From Acephala macrosclerotiorum (taxonomy: Eukaryota > Ascomycota > Leotiomycetes > Helotiales > Mollisiaceae): 64,000 nucleotides of DNA. The position numbers were made by a program, and so were the translations under genes. Shown here in pieces: positions 22,480 to 34,688 of the stretch. Location: assembly GCA_014904845.1 (NCBI GenBank), contig MU119277.1, positions 62,001 to 126,000 on the forward strand. The letters run 5' to 3'. The stretch's first letter is position 1. Every line of letters begins with the position of its first letter. The notes under the pieces are model-generated. The model saw only the letters and a list, made by a program, of their open reading frames with translations, was not told where the DNA came from and searched no databases.

Positions 22480-24470
22480 TCTAAATACAATCGCGCAAAG
22501 TTATTTTTCATATTCGAATCTTTTTAGCAGTCTGATTGTGCGCTTACTGCATTTTACCTGTTTCGACCCTGAATCCGACACAACCACTTTTAATGTGATT
22601 ACTAAACTCTGAATAACTTCTTACTATTGTTTCTGAGAGCTAGAAAAAGCATACTAGTTTCTGGGGCCTTTAAAACAAGTGTCTAAAGTTTAATCGTCTT
22701 TTTTTTAGACTCAACGAAAACTTTTTATAACGAGATAAATAGAATAAAAACAGTTTTTATCAATTCTTTCTACAATTGCTTCGTTGTTTGACGAGCGATT
22801 TGCTTATTCTTCTTTTGATCGTTTTCTACTTTCTTAATTGCTTTTACAATCTTTTTAGTTTTTTTAACTTCTTAATCCAATTGAACTTTGATTTTTAACT
22901 CGGTCTAGTAAATTATTGTTTTAACTACTTTCAATGAAAACTATACTTTTATTTCATTATTTTTTTCATTTTTCAAATCCAGTTTTTTACTCTTTTTACG
23001 CTTTTTCTACTTTATAATAATAATATTACAAAGATTTCGATTTTTATATTTTAAAATAAAAATCTTAAAAAAGTTTTTTAATATAATATTAAATATATTA
23101 TTTATTATTTTCTTTTTTTCGATATTAGATTTTTTATTATATTCGGTTTTTATATAGCGAATATTTTTAGTATTTTTAGAAAATCGTAAGAAATCAATTG
23201 ATACACTAAAATAAATCGTAGATTTAGTAATTTGAAAAATAATATTAAAATAATCGATAAATTAAATTTTAAATTTTTCGAATATACGTTGAATATTTTA
23301 ACGTGTAAAAAACGTTTTTTAAATACTTTTAAAAAATAAATAAAAAAAACGTTTAAATATAGTAATTAAATCTTTATTATTCGATATAAATTTTTTCAGT
23401 TTTTAAAAATATATTGTAAAAAGTAATTAAAATAAATTTATATTTAAAAATTGAAATCTATAGATTGTATAAAATAATAAAACTAGAAATATAATTCTAT
23501 AAAAATTACATTAATTAATAAATTTTATATTAACGTAAAAAGAATATTTATTAATTAAAAAAAATCGTTTTATTTTCGAATTAATAAATTGAGTAAAACG
23601 TTTAAAAACTCGCTATAATCAGATTAATTTAAGTCTATTATTATTTTATTTATTGTTCGAAGTAATAAAAAATATTTTATTATTTAAATTTACATTTTGC
23701 ATTTAAATATTCTATAAATCACTTGATTTGCTTTAGTATATAAAAAGTAGAAATATTACTCGATTAATAACAAATACGTAAACGAGTAAAAATATGAATT
23801 TTTTATTTCTATTTTACTTGTTTTTAGTAATACGATCAGATTTATATACTTTTAAAATTATAATTTTTTTTATTGTACGTACTATACCAATAAAGAATCT
23901 TTTTTCGTCGAAATTATAAAAATTCTTCGTCGTAATATAGTATTTTTCGATGATTTGAACTAATTAAATATTTTAATTACGTCAATTATTGAAATACTAA
24001 ATAAATCAAAACAAGTATAAATAAAGACTTTACTAGTGTAAAGAACATTATAAATATCTTCGTTTACTCTATAAAAAAACGCAAATTGTTAATATTTCGT
24101 AAATAAATACTTTTAAATTTAAATTTGTAACGTTAAATAAATTGATCGATTCAATTCTTTTCAATTACTACTTTTTTAATTTCTTCTACAAAGTTTTTAA
24201 TCATTTGATTAATAAAAAACATTCCTCGGTCTATAAACTTATTAATTTGAGTAATTAAAAGTTTTTTTTGCTCGTTAGTAAAAGTTTGATAGTAGAATGA
24301 TTGAACTTCTCGTTTAATTTTAGTGATATTTTTCAATCTTCTAATAATAATCGTATAATGAACTTTAAACTCTTTGTCTGTTTCTTTAGTATAACTAAGC
24401 TTTCCGCTTTTGATTGCTTCTACTGCGGAGGTTACAAGTGCTGATTTATCGACTCTACTTATGGTTGAAG
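22480..24470 (-). mobile_element. RIP-degraded pogo/Fot1-like DNA transposon
   Basis: This AT-rich block encodes, at its right end on the minus strand (about 24151-24470), a recognisable N-terminus of a pogo-type transposase. It carries an HTH segment, AIKSGKLSYTKETDKEFKV, and a CENP-B-like segment, EQKKLLITQINKFIDRGMFF, followed by QMIKNFVEEIKK. Downstream (lower coordinates) the frame is destroyed by stops and the sequence is mostly A/T. I did not find clear terminal inverted repeats by eye. Confidence 0.6.
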
Positions 24471-24636
24471 TGATAATAGTGGGGTAAATTTACGCATTTT
24501 TTTTTGGTGCTTTTGCTAGGGTGGTGCACTGTCACGGGATCTCGGTTATGCAATTTGTAAAACTGGAATACCGACATGGTATTCGCACCAAACGCCCAGC
24601 AGACAATCAAGTACAGCATTGACAGCCTTATAACTC

Positions 24637-24643
24637 TATATAA
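24637..24643 (+). promoter_or_regulatory. TATA box of amidase gene
   Basis: TATATAA lies 31 bases before the first in-frame ATG (24674). If transcription starts about 30 bases downstream of the box, the ATGs at 24704 or 24752 may be the used start. Confidence 0.45.
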
Positions 24644-24673
24644 CAACAGCTCACCTCAAATCCAAATTCTGCC

Positions 24674-27160
24674 ATGCAACTAAATTTGTGCGAAGGCGCG
24701 ACAATGCAGCTTCGCATTGAAACTTGGTCCCCTGGAGAGCTCAATATTGGCATGCCACCCTCGAAGGATGAAATTCATTCTGTTGCGGTACATATTACCC
24801 AGGATCACCTGAGCTTCACCATTGACACTCACTCATACTATGCGCTTCCAGTTTTGAGAGTATGTAGAGCTCATCCCTAGGACTTAGCATGGCATTGGAT
24901 CATTGACCGCGCACAGCTTCCTGGCACAGGCATCTCGACGGACCCCGCACTGGTCAGCGTGGTTCCCGTTAGCAACGGAGACATTTTGAACGGAGAATGG
25001 CTGGCGACTTATATCAATCGAGCACTTTACATTGATGATGTTACTCGCCCGGAATTCTTCAGTGGTCTCTTGTTTAGTGGAGCTCAAAAGTCGATGGTGA
25101 CTTCGACAGCTCTCCCTCGTCCGTGGGGAACAAGTGGCAATCACTTCCTTTCCGAATGTTCTCTGTCCACTGCTGCTCTGGCTAGTCTGACCCCGGGTCC
25201 TTATATCGTTGCGCACGATACTCTGTGGCGAGCCTATAGGCTTTTCGATGACTCGAATGGTGCGTTCATGGTCTCGTGTAAACCAAATATGGTGCCATTG
25301 AAACAGTCAGTTTGATCGTATCATCTTAGAATTTTGAATACAGCTAATCCAAGAAAACCTTTCCAGAACTTACGAATTGGTGGGGACGCCTACCAAACTA
25401 CCAGTGTGGCTGTAGCATCAAGATTGTCTGCTTCTGTTAGCCGTCTTTGTTCAAAGTATGCACTTTATGGGAAAAGAATTGCCGTCAAAGACATTTACCA
25501 GTTGGACGGACTCAGAACTTCCCTATGCAACAAGGCATATTATGATCTGAGCCTCCCTGCCTCGTCCACAGCACCCACAATACAGCGATTGATAGATGCA
25601 GGTGCTCAAATTGTCGGCAAGACGAAACTCAGCTCCCTCATATCCAGAGAAGAACCAACAGAAGCAGTGGACTATCAAACTCCCTTCAATCCACGTGGCG
25701 AAGGATACCAGTCTCCAGCTGGAAGCAGCAGTGGTAGTGCAGCGGCTATTGCTGCTTATGAGTGGCTTGATTTTGCAATTGGATCCGACAGTAAGTCTTC
25801 CTTCCCCATTTTCACTCATTCATACTTACGAAAAGAAGCCACTGGCAGCGGCCGAAGACCAGCTCTAGTGAATGGAAGCTTCATGCTTCGCCCATCTCAT
25901 AGCATTCTTCCACTTGATGGAATCGTTCTAACTTTCTTGTAAGCCCTCGCAATCCCTCGCATCTCACGAACCATTGAGAGGTCACTGAATCAAATAGAGC
26001 TTTTGATACCCCTTGCTTTTTTAGTCGTAATATCAAGTCGTTCGCTCATTTCGCAAAAATATGGTTTAGAAAAGATTATCTTGAGAAACCTCTGGCTGTA
26101 AGTTGGTCCCCAATTTATGGTGATAGGTTCCCTTTCTAACGCCACAATCAAGCTTCCTCCCCTTCTTATTTACTCAACAGATTACCTGCCTGTCCCCAAT
26201 GACTCACAAATGCAACTGCTGGACATATTCGTCGAAGACATGGAGGGTTTCCTGGATACAAAAATCACTAAGTTATCGATTTCCGCATTGTGGGACAAGT
26301 CAACTCCGAAAGAAGCTCAAGACGTCAGTGTTCATGAATATCTCAAGGATGTGAGTCAACTTCCATCAAAATTTTATGCGAGATATTAATAAATGCAGGC
26401 TGGAACAAACTCATTCATATACGAGTTTTACCACAGCACTGACCAATTCAGGGCTGAGTATCAAGAAAAGTATCACAAGTCGCCCTTCGTCAATCCTTTT
26501 GTGCAGTGGAGATGGTGAGTCTACCCTTCCCCTTTCAGATAGTGACATGAAGTTGACCAAATCGCCTAGGGACCTGGGTAAAAGCATCACCAAAGCGCAG
26601 AGAGACGAAGAAATTCAGAGGCTGGAGGTATACAAGACTTGGTTCTTACAGCATGTGCTCCAAGTCGGGGCTAGGGGCGCCATAATCGTCTTACCAATCG
26701 CTAATGTTGAACCAAATTATCGTGACAAAACGCCGGGGTAAGAATTCATGTCTCTGTTACTAAATAACTCTCTTCGTACTGACTCAAAACAGAGCTCCCT
26801 TTTCACAAAGCGGGTTCGACCCTCTCTTCCTATCTCCAATTCTTGGCGCTCCAGAAATTGTTGTCCCGAGTAAGCTGAATGAAATAGTCCCCACACAATT
26901 TTAACACGAAAATTGACCTGTCATAGTTGGTCAATTGCCTTACCAATCACGCATCAGTCACCGAGAGGAACAGCTACCTGTAGCGGTATCAATCCTCAGC
27001 GCACCTGGTAAGCAGATACGGAGCCCCAGTGAACTGATCTGATGTAATTTTAGGAACCGATTTGTGGTTAATCGAGACTGCAAGAATGTGCCTAGAAAAC
27101 TCCGGACGCTCAACCACGATGATGACGGGAAGCAATATGTTTTTGAAAAAAGGCAAGTAG
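24674..27160 (+). CDS. Amidase-signature enzyme, 646 aa, 11 exons
   Basis: This is a serine amidase with the Ser-cisSer-Lys triad; the substrate is unknown. Exons are 24674-24859, 24917-25277, 25344-25790, 25839-25938, 25998-26097, 26153-26350, 26399-26514, 26570-26737, 26793-26869, 26927-27007 and 27054-27160. All junctions are GT-AG and in phase. Residues 1-180 form the N-terminal domain found in many fungal amidases annotated with scytalone-dehydratase-like Arp1. The catalytic lysine is in GKRIAVKDIYQLDG. The cis-serine is in GYQSPAGSSSGSAAA. The nucleophile is in GSDTTGSGRRPA, which is split by an intron and restored by the AAGAAG acceptor. The C-terminal SPILGAPEIVVPIGQLPY and SILSAPGTDLWLIETA match the fold. 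The gene is complete although RIP-like blocks and pseudogenes surround it. The start codon is uncertain. Confidence 0.9.
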
Positions 27161-27499
27161 GTGAAATCAAAGATCATCGAGGATCTACACATCTTCATCG
27201 GGTAGTCTGAATTTTGTTTTCCAAGGAAGACGTGTTGATTTAAATTGCCTAATCGCGTGTCCAAGTTGCACTTGCCTTCATTCCTCGAAATTATGACTAC
27301 GGGCCAGGAGAGAATAATCACAGCATCACAACATATAGGAGTCTTCAGCAAGCAAACATGTTACTTCAGAATTTCAAATACGCCGAATGGTTTTACGCAA
27401 ACTAAAGTTTCAGTCTTCTTTACCAAGCACTAACTGTCTGGAATTTTGCTATTGTTACAAAGATCAAGCTTCGAATTGCGAGATGCAACAATCGAGTTC

Positions 27500-28406
27500 T
27501 CATTTTATGTGACCCTGGAACAATTTTCCGGTGGGAGCAAGCGGCGCTCCATCCACATTGCTGTAGAACACAAACGCTCTGCAATCGATACTTTCCCTTG
27601 GAGGCTCCCTCGAATCTATGACTTTGGGGTTGTAGAACCCAGCGTGTGGACATGCTACTAGCGTCAGCTAAGACTTGCATCTCCACTAAAAAGTGTTTCG
27701 TATCGCCTCGAGCAAGTGCAGAATCAGCGCTTTTAAAAAGCAGTATCTCTGACGGATCATGGTCGGCCAGATAGTACCAAGAATGGTGCTCATTGTATTG
27801 CACTTGCATGTTCTCTGTTACCCAGTCTGGATAAACGATATCCCCCGCCATAGTATCGTCTTCGAAACCCACCGTTCTAGAATCGCAGAGGCCGAGTGGC
27901 GTCGCCGAACCTGTGAAGCACCAGTTCAGTTACACTTTTTTCCACTTCTTCTTTCTTGGCATCTTCAACACATACAGCAAAGTCCATTATATAAACCCAC
28001 GAAGCGCCCATCTGGGATCTGAGGCCTCCTGCCACCTCCTTCAAATAAACTGAGGCGACTTTCGATGGGTCGGCGAAGTCGTCATAGGTCATCTTGGAAG
28101 GAAAATTCCACAGGCCAAAGCCGCAGTCCTCGAACGATGGGAGTGTTGCGCAAGACCTCATATTCTTAATACGCATACGTCGTTTATCGCGCTTGATGTT
28201 TGATTGAGGCAGGCCCCTGAGCGGCGGATAGCGCATACTGTAGGGCTTGACGGAGGAGAAAACCGGGTCGCGAGCAAGGAAATACATGTCTGTTTGCACT
28301 GCATCTCGATAGTCTGAATGGGAAATGCAGAGAATTATAAGCTTCCTCAAGTAATGAATGCGCCCAGCAGAAGACATCAAGCTTTCTTACCATCTCGTTG
28401 TGCCAT
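27500..28406 (-). pseudogene. CmcJ/NvfI/EfuI-like oxygenase, internal deletion
   Basis: The minus strand carries a gene of the family containing the cephamycin protein CmcJ and the fungal 2-oxoglutarate-dependent enzyme NvfI. Exon 1 is 28391-28406 (MAQRD), and exon 2 starts at 28313. Matches in order are MYFLARDPVFSSVKPYSMRY, GLRSQMGASWVYIMDFA, then VRRRHSA after an intron, followed abruptly and out of frame by PLGLCDSRTVGFEDDTMAGD. Then come TENMQVQYNEHHSWYYLADH, CPHAGFYNPKVIDSREPPRE and AFVFYSN. About 70 family residues, including the histidine/aspartate iron-binding segment, are absent at the junction near 27890-27903. The stop is at 27500-27502. An intron before CPHAGF appears to need a non-GT donor (GAG|GC). 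The gene is almost certainly non-functional. Confidence 0.75.
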
Positions 28407-28631
28407 GTTTCTTGATCGACTGTAGCCGTTTGGAATCCTTTCTCGAAGTTGAACAAGAGTAGAGGGATTGAAATTCTCCACCACAAGTAATGTTCTTGAC
28501 CACATGCAAGCACTACCTTTGCACAAAAGAGGATATTACTTGAAAGTATGTAAATGGTCTTATCGATCATCGAACCACGGTACGCAAGAGTCGGCCCTTG
28601 ACTCTCGTGGTGCTTTGAGCCGCAGATAACA

Positions 28632-28655
28632 GATGCCGATGCCGATGCCGATGCC
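28632..28655. repeat. Microsatellite (GATGCC)4
   Basis: Four perfect copies of the hexamer GATGCC lie in non-coding DNA upstream of the oxygenase pseudogene. Confidence 0.9.
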
Positions 28656-30184
28656 GCCTCCGGAAAGCTGCTTTACACACGAGGAGGATGCAAGCGGCCT
28701 ATGACAACACTTGGAAAGGAGTATCGTATTGCTTCTAACCTAATCGAGGACAGTCAGCGAACACTACCTCTCACCACTCTCAACACGACTGAAATTCTCG
28801 ACTACTAAACTTATAGATAAACAAAGAGGAGGACTTGGGAATAAGTAATACTATTGGTGTAATCTGAGGCTTTTTATGAATTCTTTTCAATAGAAATCTA
28901 GAGAGTTCTTCGATTAGACTGCTCGCAAAAAAACCATAGAATGTAAAGCTCTATTTTTAGTCTTTTATTTATAGAGTTTTATAGAACTCCATTTAAAAAT
29001 AGAATATTTATAAAATATAATATTATTATTTTAAATTAAAATTAATTTAATTATGTAATCAAATCAAAAATATATTAAATAATTTAATATTTTGAGTTTT
29101 TTAAATAAAATTTTATGTAATTTATAAATACGTAAAATAATTTTAAATTTATTATAATATTTATTAATTTAATTAATAAAATAATTAATAAAATAAAATA
29201 AAATACGATTTAAATTAAAGTTTTAAAATTATTTAAATTTTAAATTTTAAATTAAATCGCATATAAATATTTTTTTTTTAATTTTTTTTTTAATTTTTTA
29301 TTATAATTATTTTTTAATTTGCGAATCGATTTTTTCGATTTTTAATATATGAATATATAAATATAAAGTCTTTAAAAGATTTAATTAAATTTGGAATTAA
29401 TTAAACGATTATCGAATAAACGAGTAAATTGTAAAAATAATAAAAATAAAAATAAATTAACTTTTTATTATATTATTTTTTAATTTGTAAATCGATTTTT
29501 TCGATTTTTTAAATATAAATATATAAATACAAAGTTTTTAAAACAGTTTAATCGAATTTAAAATCGATTAAACGATTATTAAATAAATAAACAAATCGCG
29601 AAAATATTAAAAATAAAACGTTTAAAAGTTTAACGCTTGAAAATTTAATAATTAAAAACTCGATACTGTAATAAAATAGTATTATCGATTCGTATTGAAT
29701 TAGTTTAATACGTGATCCGTTTCTGGATATAAGAAATCTAATATTTTGTAATTCTAGAAAACAATCGAATATTTTTTACTTTTTTACAATACTCGATTCA
29801 ATATTCGATATTATTTAATTCGAAATAAATATTATAAAAAAATAAATTTGAAATTATATAAAATTTTATTTAAAAAACTAAAATGCAAAATATCGAATTA
29901 TTTAATATATTCTTAATTTAATTACGTAATTAAATTAATTTTAATTCGAAATAATAATATTAATTTAATTTTATATTATTATAATAAATTATATTTAAAA
30001 TTTTTAATTATAATTATATTTATTATTTTATTATTTTTTTTATTAATTTTTTTAAATTAAATTTTAATAAATATATTTATATTTTTATATAATTTATACA
30101 TTTTTTATAAGTCTTTTATAAAACTTATAAAAAACTTATAAATAAAAAAAAAATTTTAAAACTTTATTTTATGAGTTTTTTATA

Positions 30185-30393
30185 TGTAAATATAATATTA
30201 GTGCAATAGTCACGTGCAATACTAGGCTGCATTGGGACTAGTCCAACTGCGCTAAAATTGAAATTATATTATTCAATTTTTGTGCAATTTTTAAAGAACG
30301 AATTACTTTATACGCATATTAAAAACTAAAAATTTTATATACGTTTTTTGTTTTTTTTTATTCGAATAAATATTTTTTAGTAAATTAATACTA
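30185..30393 (+). repeat. Left LTR-like direct repeat
   Basis: This is the more degraded 209-bp copy. Differences from the right copy are mostly C-to-T or G-to-A, as expected for RIP. Confidence 0.65.
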
Positions 30394-30789
30394 ATTAATA
30401 ATTATTCAATTAATTAAAAAATAGTAAAAATCATTTTTAAAAAAAATTGAATTACGAGAAAATATTATATTTATTTTTGTAAATATTAAATTTACATTAA
30501 AAACAATATTTATTTATAATTCGATATTGATATTTTTTTTTTCTATAATTTCGAATTAAATTACAGTGATTTTTTTATTGAATTATCGTTTATTTCGATT
30601 AAATTTATCGACGTAAAACAAATATCTTTCGAATATTCTACGAAAATTCAATTTATAAAATATTTTTTAAGTATTCTACGAAAACTCGATTTACAAAGTA
30701 TTTTTCGAGTATTCTATAAAAACTCGCATTTTATTTACAATTATACTTTGTTTACAAAAAATTCAATTATAAAAAAATATTGTATTTAC

Positions 30790-31044
30790 TGTAGAAGGGC
30801 AATGGAGCACAAAGCAAAAAGGCCCAACCGTAGGTCAGTTCGTCTTAGCCAGTGGGCTAGACTCATCCGAAGTAATCCGTAATCCGTAAATCAATCAATC
30901 AATCAGTCAGAGTAGAAGTAGAAAGGGTTGTTGATTAGTCTATAGTGAGCGAAAGCTCCTTATGTACTAGAAGACACGTGACCAGCACTGCCCTCGAAAC
31001 TAGCTATTTACAAGGATTTTGAAGGGAGAGCATATAGCCCCACC
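30790..31044. mobile_element. Unmutated ~255-bp insertion with target duplication
   Basis: A segment of normal base composition sits inside the RIP-like block. It is flanked by TATTTAC on both sides (30783-30789 and 31045-31051). It starts TGTAGAAGGGC, contains (AATC)3-4 near 30891-30910, and ends AGCCCCACC. It has no ORF. A solo LTR or a short non-autonomous element fits best. Confidence 0.6.
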
Positions 31045-33461
31045 TATTTACTTTTATAAAACTACGAGAAAATATTATATTTATTTTTATAATCGTCGAA
31101 TTTATAATTAATAACGATATTTTATTTCGATAAATTTTTTTTACAATTACAAATCAATCGATTTATAATACGCGTAAAAAATACTATTTTACGATTCATT
31201 TAATAAAACGTCGTTTACGATTCATAAATTTTTTATCGATTTATAAATTACTCGTAAAATTCTAATAATCTCAATATTAATTCAATTAATTTTATATATT
31301 CAATAAATAATTAAACTTCGAATCAAATTCTTAAAATCGATTTTATAATTATATATAAAAATACTCGATCGTAAAATTATTAAACATTTTATTTTTTCAA
31401 TTTAACAAAGAAAATATTATTTGATTTCAACGCGTAATAATAATTTTTTTACGTTTTTATAACAATACTCGAATTATTATAATTCGAAATAAAATAAAAC
31501 GTATTATTATTAAAATTGAAAAATATAAAAAAATTTGTAATCGATATTTAATTTTATCGAAAAATAATAATAATTATAATTTAAATAATATTTAATAATT
31601 GAATAATAATAAATAATTCAAAGTATAATACGAAAAAAACTTTAAATACTTTATAGAGTTTATATTATTCGCAATAAAAATCGTAAAAAAAATATTAAAT
31701 TTAAAAAATATTATTAATATTTTTCGAATTTTATAATTTCGAAATAAATTTAATTTAACAAAGAAAAAAAATTATACAAAAAAAAAAAATAAAAAAATAT
31801 ATTATATATTATTTCGAATATTATAAAAAAAAAATATATTAAAACTATGTACTATAAAAATATTTTAAAAATGATTTTAAGAATTGAATAATTGAAATTT
31901 TTATTTTAAATTCGAAAAATTTAATTAAAAATTTGTAAAATTATTTTCGATTATATAATTGTTAAATATTTATCGATAAAAAATTGATTTTTGTAAATTT
32001 GTAAAAAATTATAAATAAAGAAAAATATTACGAATAAATAAAAAAAAAAATTAAAAATTAAACGAAATATGAAAAACTATATTCGCAATAAAATTTTACA
32101 AATAAAAAAAATAAAAAATTACTAGAAAAATCGATTAAAAAATCGATTAAAGAATTAATTAAATCTCGATTTCAAAATACGATATTTTTAATATTTCAAA
32201 TATTTGTTTTTAGATTTTAAAATACGATATTTTAAATACGTATTTTTAAAAAATAATTTGTTTAATATATTTAATTTGTTTTATTTCAAAAAAAAATAAT
32301 ATTAAAATTAATAATTGAAAAACGTTTTTATTAATAAAAATATAAATAATAATATTATTAATAATTTTAAATTTAATTCATTGAAAATAATTATCGATTT
32401 AATATAATTATACAATAAAAACTTAAAATATAATAAAATATTATATAATATTATTAATAACAAATTACGAATTTTTACGATTATTATTAAAAAATTAATT
32501 TAATAAAAAAATATTACAATTAAATATTTTTTATTATATTAAAAAATCGAATTAAATTTTTTTATTATAACAATATTATAAAAAGAAATTACGATTTTAG
32601 TATTATAATCGATATAATAAGAATTTATTTCGAGATTAAAAAAAATTACTAATTGTATATATTTAAATAAAAAAAAACTATTTTTCAAAAAATTATTACA
32701 ATTAATCAAAAAAAGTTTTATTTCGAATATTTATAAATTTTTTTTGATCGATTCGAAAAAATCTAATAAAAATTATTATTTAAATATTAAATAAAATATA
32801 ATTTCAAAGATTAAATTATTAGTATTTATAAAAATATTAAAAAATATAATTTGATTTTTTATAATTTGATTTTTACATACGAAAATATATATATATAATT
32901 GAAATTTACAATCGATATAAAAATGCGAACTCGAAAATTTAACGCTTATAATATGCGAATTTAATTCGATATCGATTACGATTATTACGACGACGACGAC
33001 AATAATAAAAACAATATACGTATTTTATAATTATATTAAAATTCGAATAATTATATATATAAAAAAACTACTAAAAATAATAAACGTAAATAAAATAAAA
33101 AAAAATACAAATAATAATAAAAAAAATATATATATATATTTATTAAAAAAAAAAAAAAATTTTTTTTTTTTTATATTATATTTTAACGTTATATTTTTAA
33201 TATTATAAATATTTGATTTATAAAATAAAAAAAAAAAAAAATTACTTTAATTTTAATATTTATAATTTTCAATGAACTTCGAAAACAGTACTAGTTTATT
33301 AGCGTTATTTTCAAAGTTTAATCACATAATTTTTATATGATTTTTGCATTAGAATATTAGTAAGTTTTACGTATCAACGAATTACGATAAAAGAAAAAAA
33401 CAAAAGTATTTAATTGGTTGAATTGAACTAGTTGCATTTGGTAGAAAGAAAAAACTGTTAG

Positions 33462-33670
33462 TGTAAGTATAATATTAGTGCAATAATCACGTGCAGCACT
33501 AGGCTGCATTGGGACTAGTCCAACTGCGCTAGAGTTGAGATTATATTATTCAATTTTTGCGCAACTTCTAAAGAACGAACCACTTTATACGCATACTAAG
33601 AACTAAGAGTTTTACGTGCGTTTTTTGTTTTTCTTTATTCGAATAAGCATCCCCTGGTGAACCAATACTA
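33462..33670 (+). repeat. Right LTR-like direct repeat
   Basis: This is the better-preserved 209-bp copy, at the edge of the AT-rich block. The sequence returns to normal composition just after it. Confidence 0.65.
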
Positions 33671-33871
33671 TAAGCAGTCTATTTTCGACGACATGGGAAA
33701 TTATTTAATAAGATCTTGAAAACAGTAAATCATTATTTGCTTGGATTAAAAAGCTTGAGTGGAGAATTTGCAACTATTACGCTTGTATAAGAGTAGTTTC
33801 TACGTTTGCATAAATGATTGTCTAAAACTATCTTTCGTTCGAAACCACAAAGCCATCGTCGTTTGGATCCC

Positions 33872-34240
33872 TTAAACCATAATCACTAGTATCGATCCAA
33901 TCGTTCGTATTCTCTTTACTTTCATGCTTCCAATTAAGGAGGAATTTCCTCGTTTTTTTCTCAAAGCATTTTCATCGTGCTCCTGTGTAAAGGACTTCAA
34001 ACCGGGCTTCACGTCTTTACCCTTACGCAAGCCATAACTTCGAGTGAAGCCTTTTAACTTGAGATTATGAATATCGGAAAGCACTTCGAAGTAGTTGGGA
34101 AACATGTCGTCTGTGCATAATGGAACGGGACACTCCATTGGATCACGTTAGCGATAAACCTTCTCGTGAGTCTCTATATGCCGGTTGAATGTCCCTCTGT
34201 TCGCGAATTTGGTAAAGCGTTTCGAGCATTTCGTTTTATT
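33872..34240 (-). pseudogene. Fragment of a C2H2 zinc-finger protein
   Basis: The minus strand reads KCSKRFTKFANRGTFNRHIE then THEKVYR, a C2H2-type finger half, then an in-frame TAA. The frame stays open through MECPVPLCTDDMF, LSDIHNLKLKGFTRSYGLRK to the stop at 33872. The second part has a Cys-x4-Cys and a spaced His that may be another finger. Nothing readable precedes or follows, so this is a truncated gene remnant. Confidence 0.5.
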
Positions 34241-34340
34241 ATTGAAACAAGATCTTAGATCTCAGATCTTAGTTCCTATTGTTCGTCTATAGAGTCAGCT
34301 TAGAGATCTCAGATCTCACTCTTCAGATTCTCTCAGCTTT

Positions 34341-34406
34341 TGATGCTAGAGTAACTCGAGATTATTGAGATAGCTCAATTCTCCTCAGTCTATGGTCGTA
34401 TGTGAC
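34341..34406 (+). repeat. Direct repeat, copy 1 (66 bp)
   Basis: It begins TGATGCTAGAGTAACTCGAG and ends TATGGTCGTATGTGAC. It matches 35899-35964 with about eight differences. Confidence 0.75.
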
Positions 34407-34688
34407 AGAAATGTTATTAAAACAAATATTTACTTCAGAAGCTTGAATAGTTATACCCAAATTCTCCTCGCTCTCTGGTGAGGCAGACCCAAATCCGAGA
34501 TCTTGTAATTGGTTACTTTGACCTTGAAACTAGCTTCTCATTGCCGCTTTTTTACAACTTTTAGCCAAATCCTAGGACGTGGGTCCGCAAATGCTACTGC
34601 CTAAACTGTCAGCGGCATATGAAATCTCGGCGCTCGAGACGTAGATCCTGTAGTCAAACAGAAGGGGCCGCCTATTCTAGTGTCAACT

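Larger units (their letters stand above)
28860..33460. repeat. 4.6-kb AT-rich RIP-like block
   Basis: The sequence is almost pure A/T with no ORF of note. Surviving cytosines are mostly in CpG. It includes an LTR-like repeat pair (30185-30393 and 33462-33670) and one island of normal composition at 30790-31044. I read it as several nested, inactivated transposable elements. Confidence 0.75.
30185..33670. mobile_element. Degenerate LTR-retrotransposon-like element
   Basis: Two direct repeats of equal length, 209 bp, start at 30185 and 33462, a spacing of 3277 bp. Both start TGTAA(A/G)TATAATATTAGTGC, share AGGCTGCATTGGGACTAGTC, and end AATACTA. The left copy has many more A/T substitutions than the right. 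The 3.07 kb between them is AT-rich with no readable gag or pol, so the identity as LTRs is inferred from length, spacing and TG start only. A young insertion (30790-31044) lies inside. Confidence 0.55.

Noticed and set aside
33872..34138. 88-codon ORF as an independent gene
   Set aside because: The reading frame continues past the upstream stop into a C2H2 finger segment, so it is part of a broken larger gene and is listed as a pseudogene.
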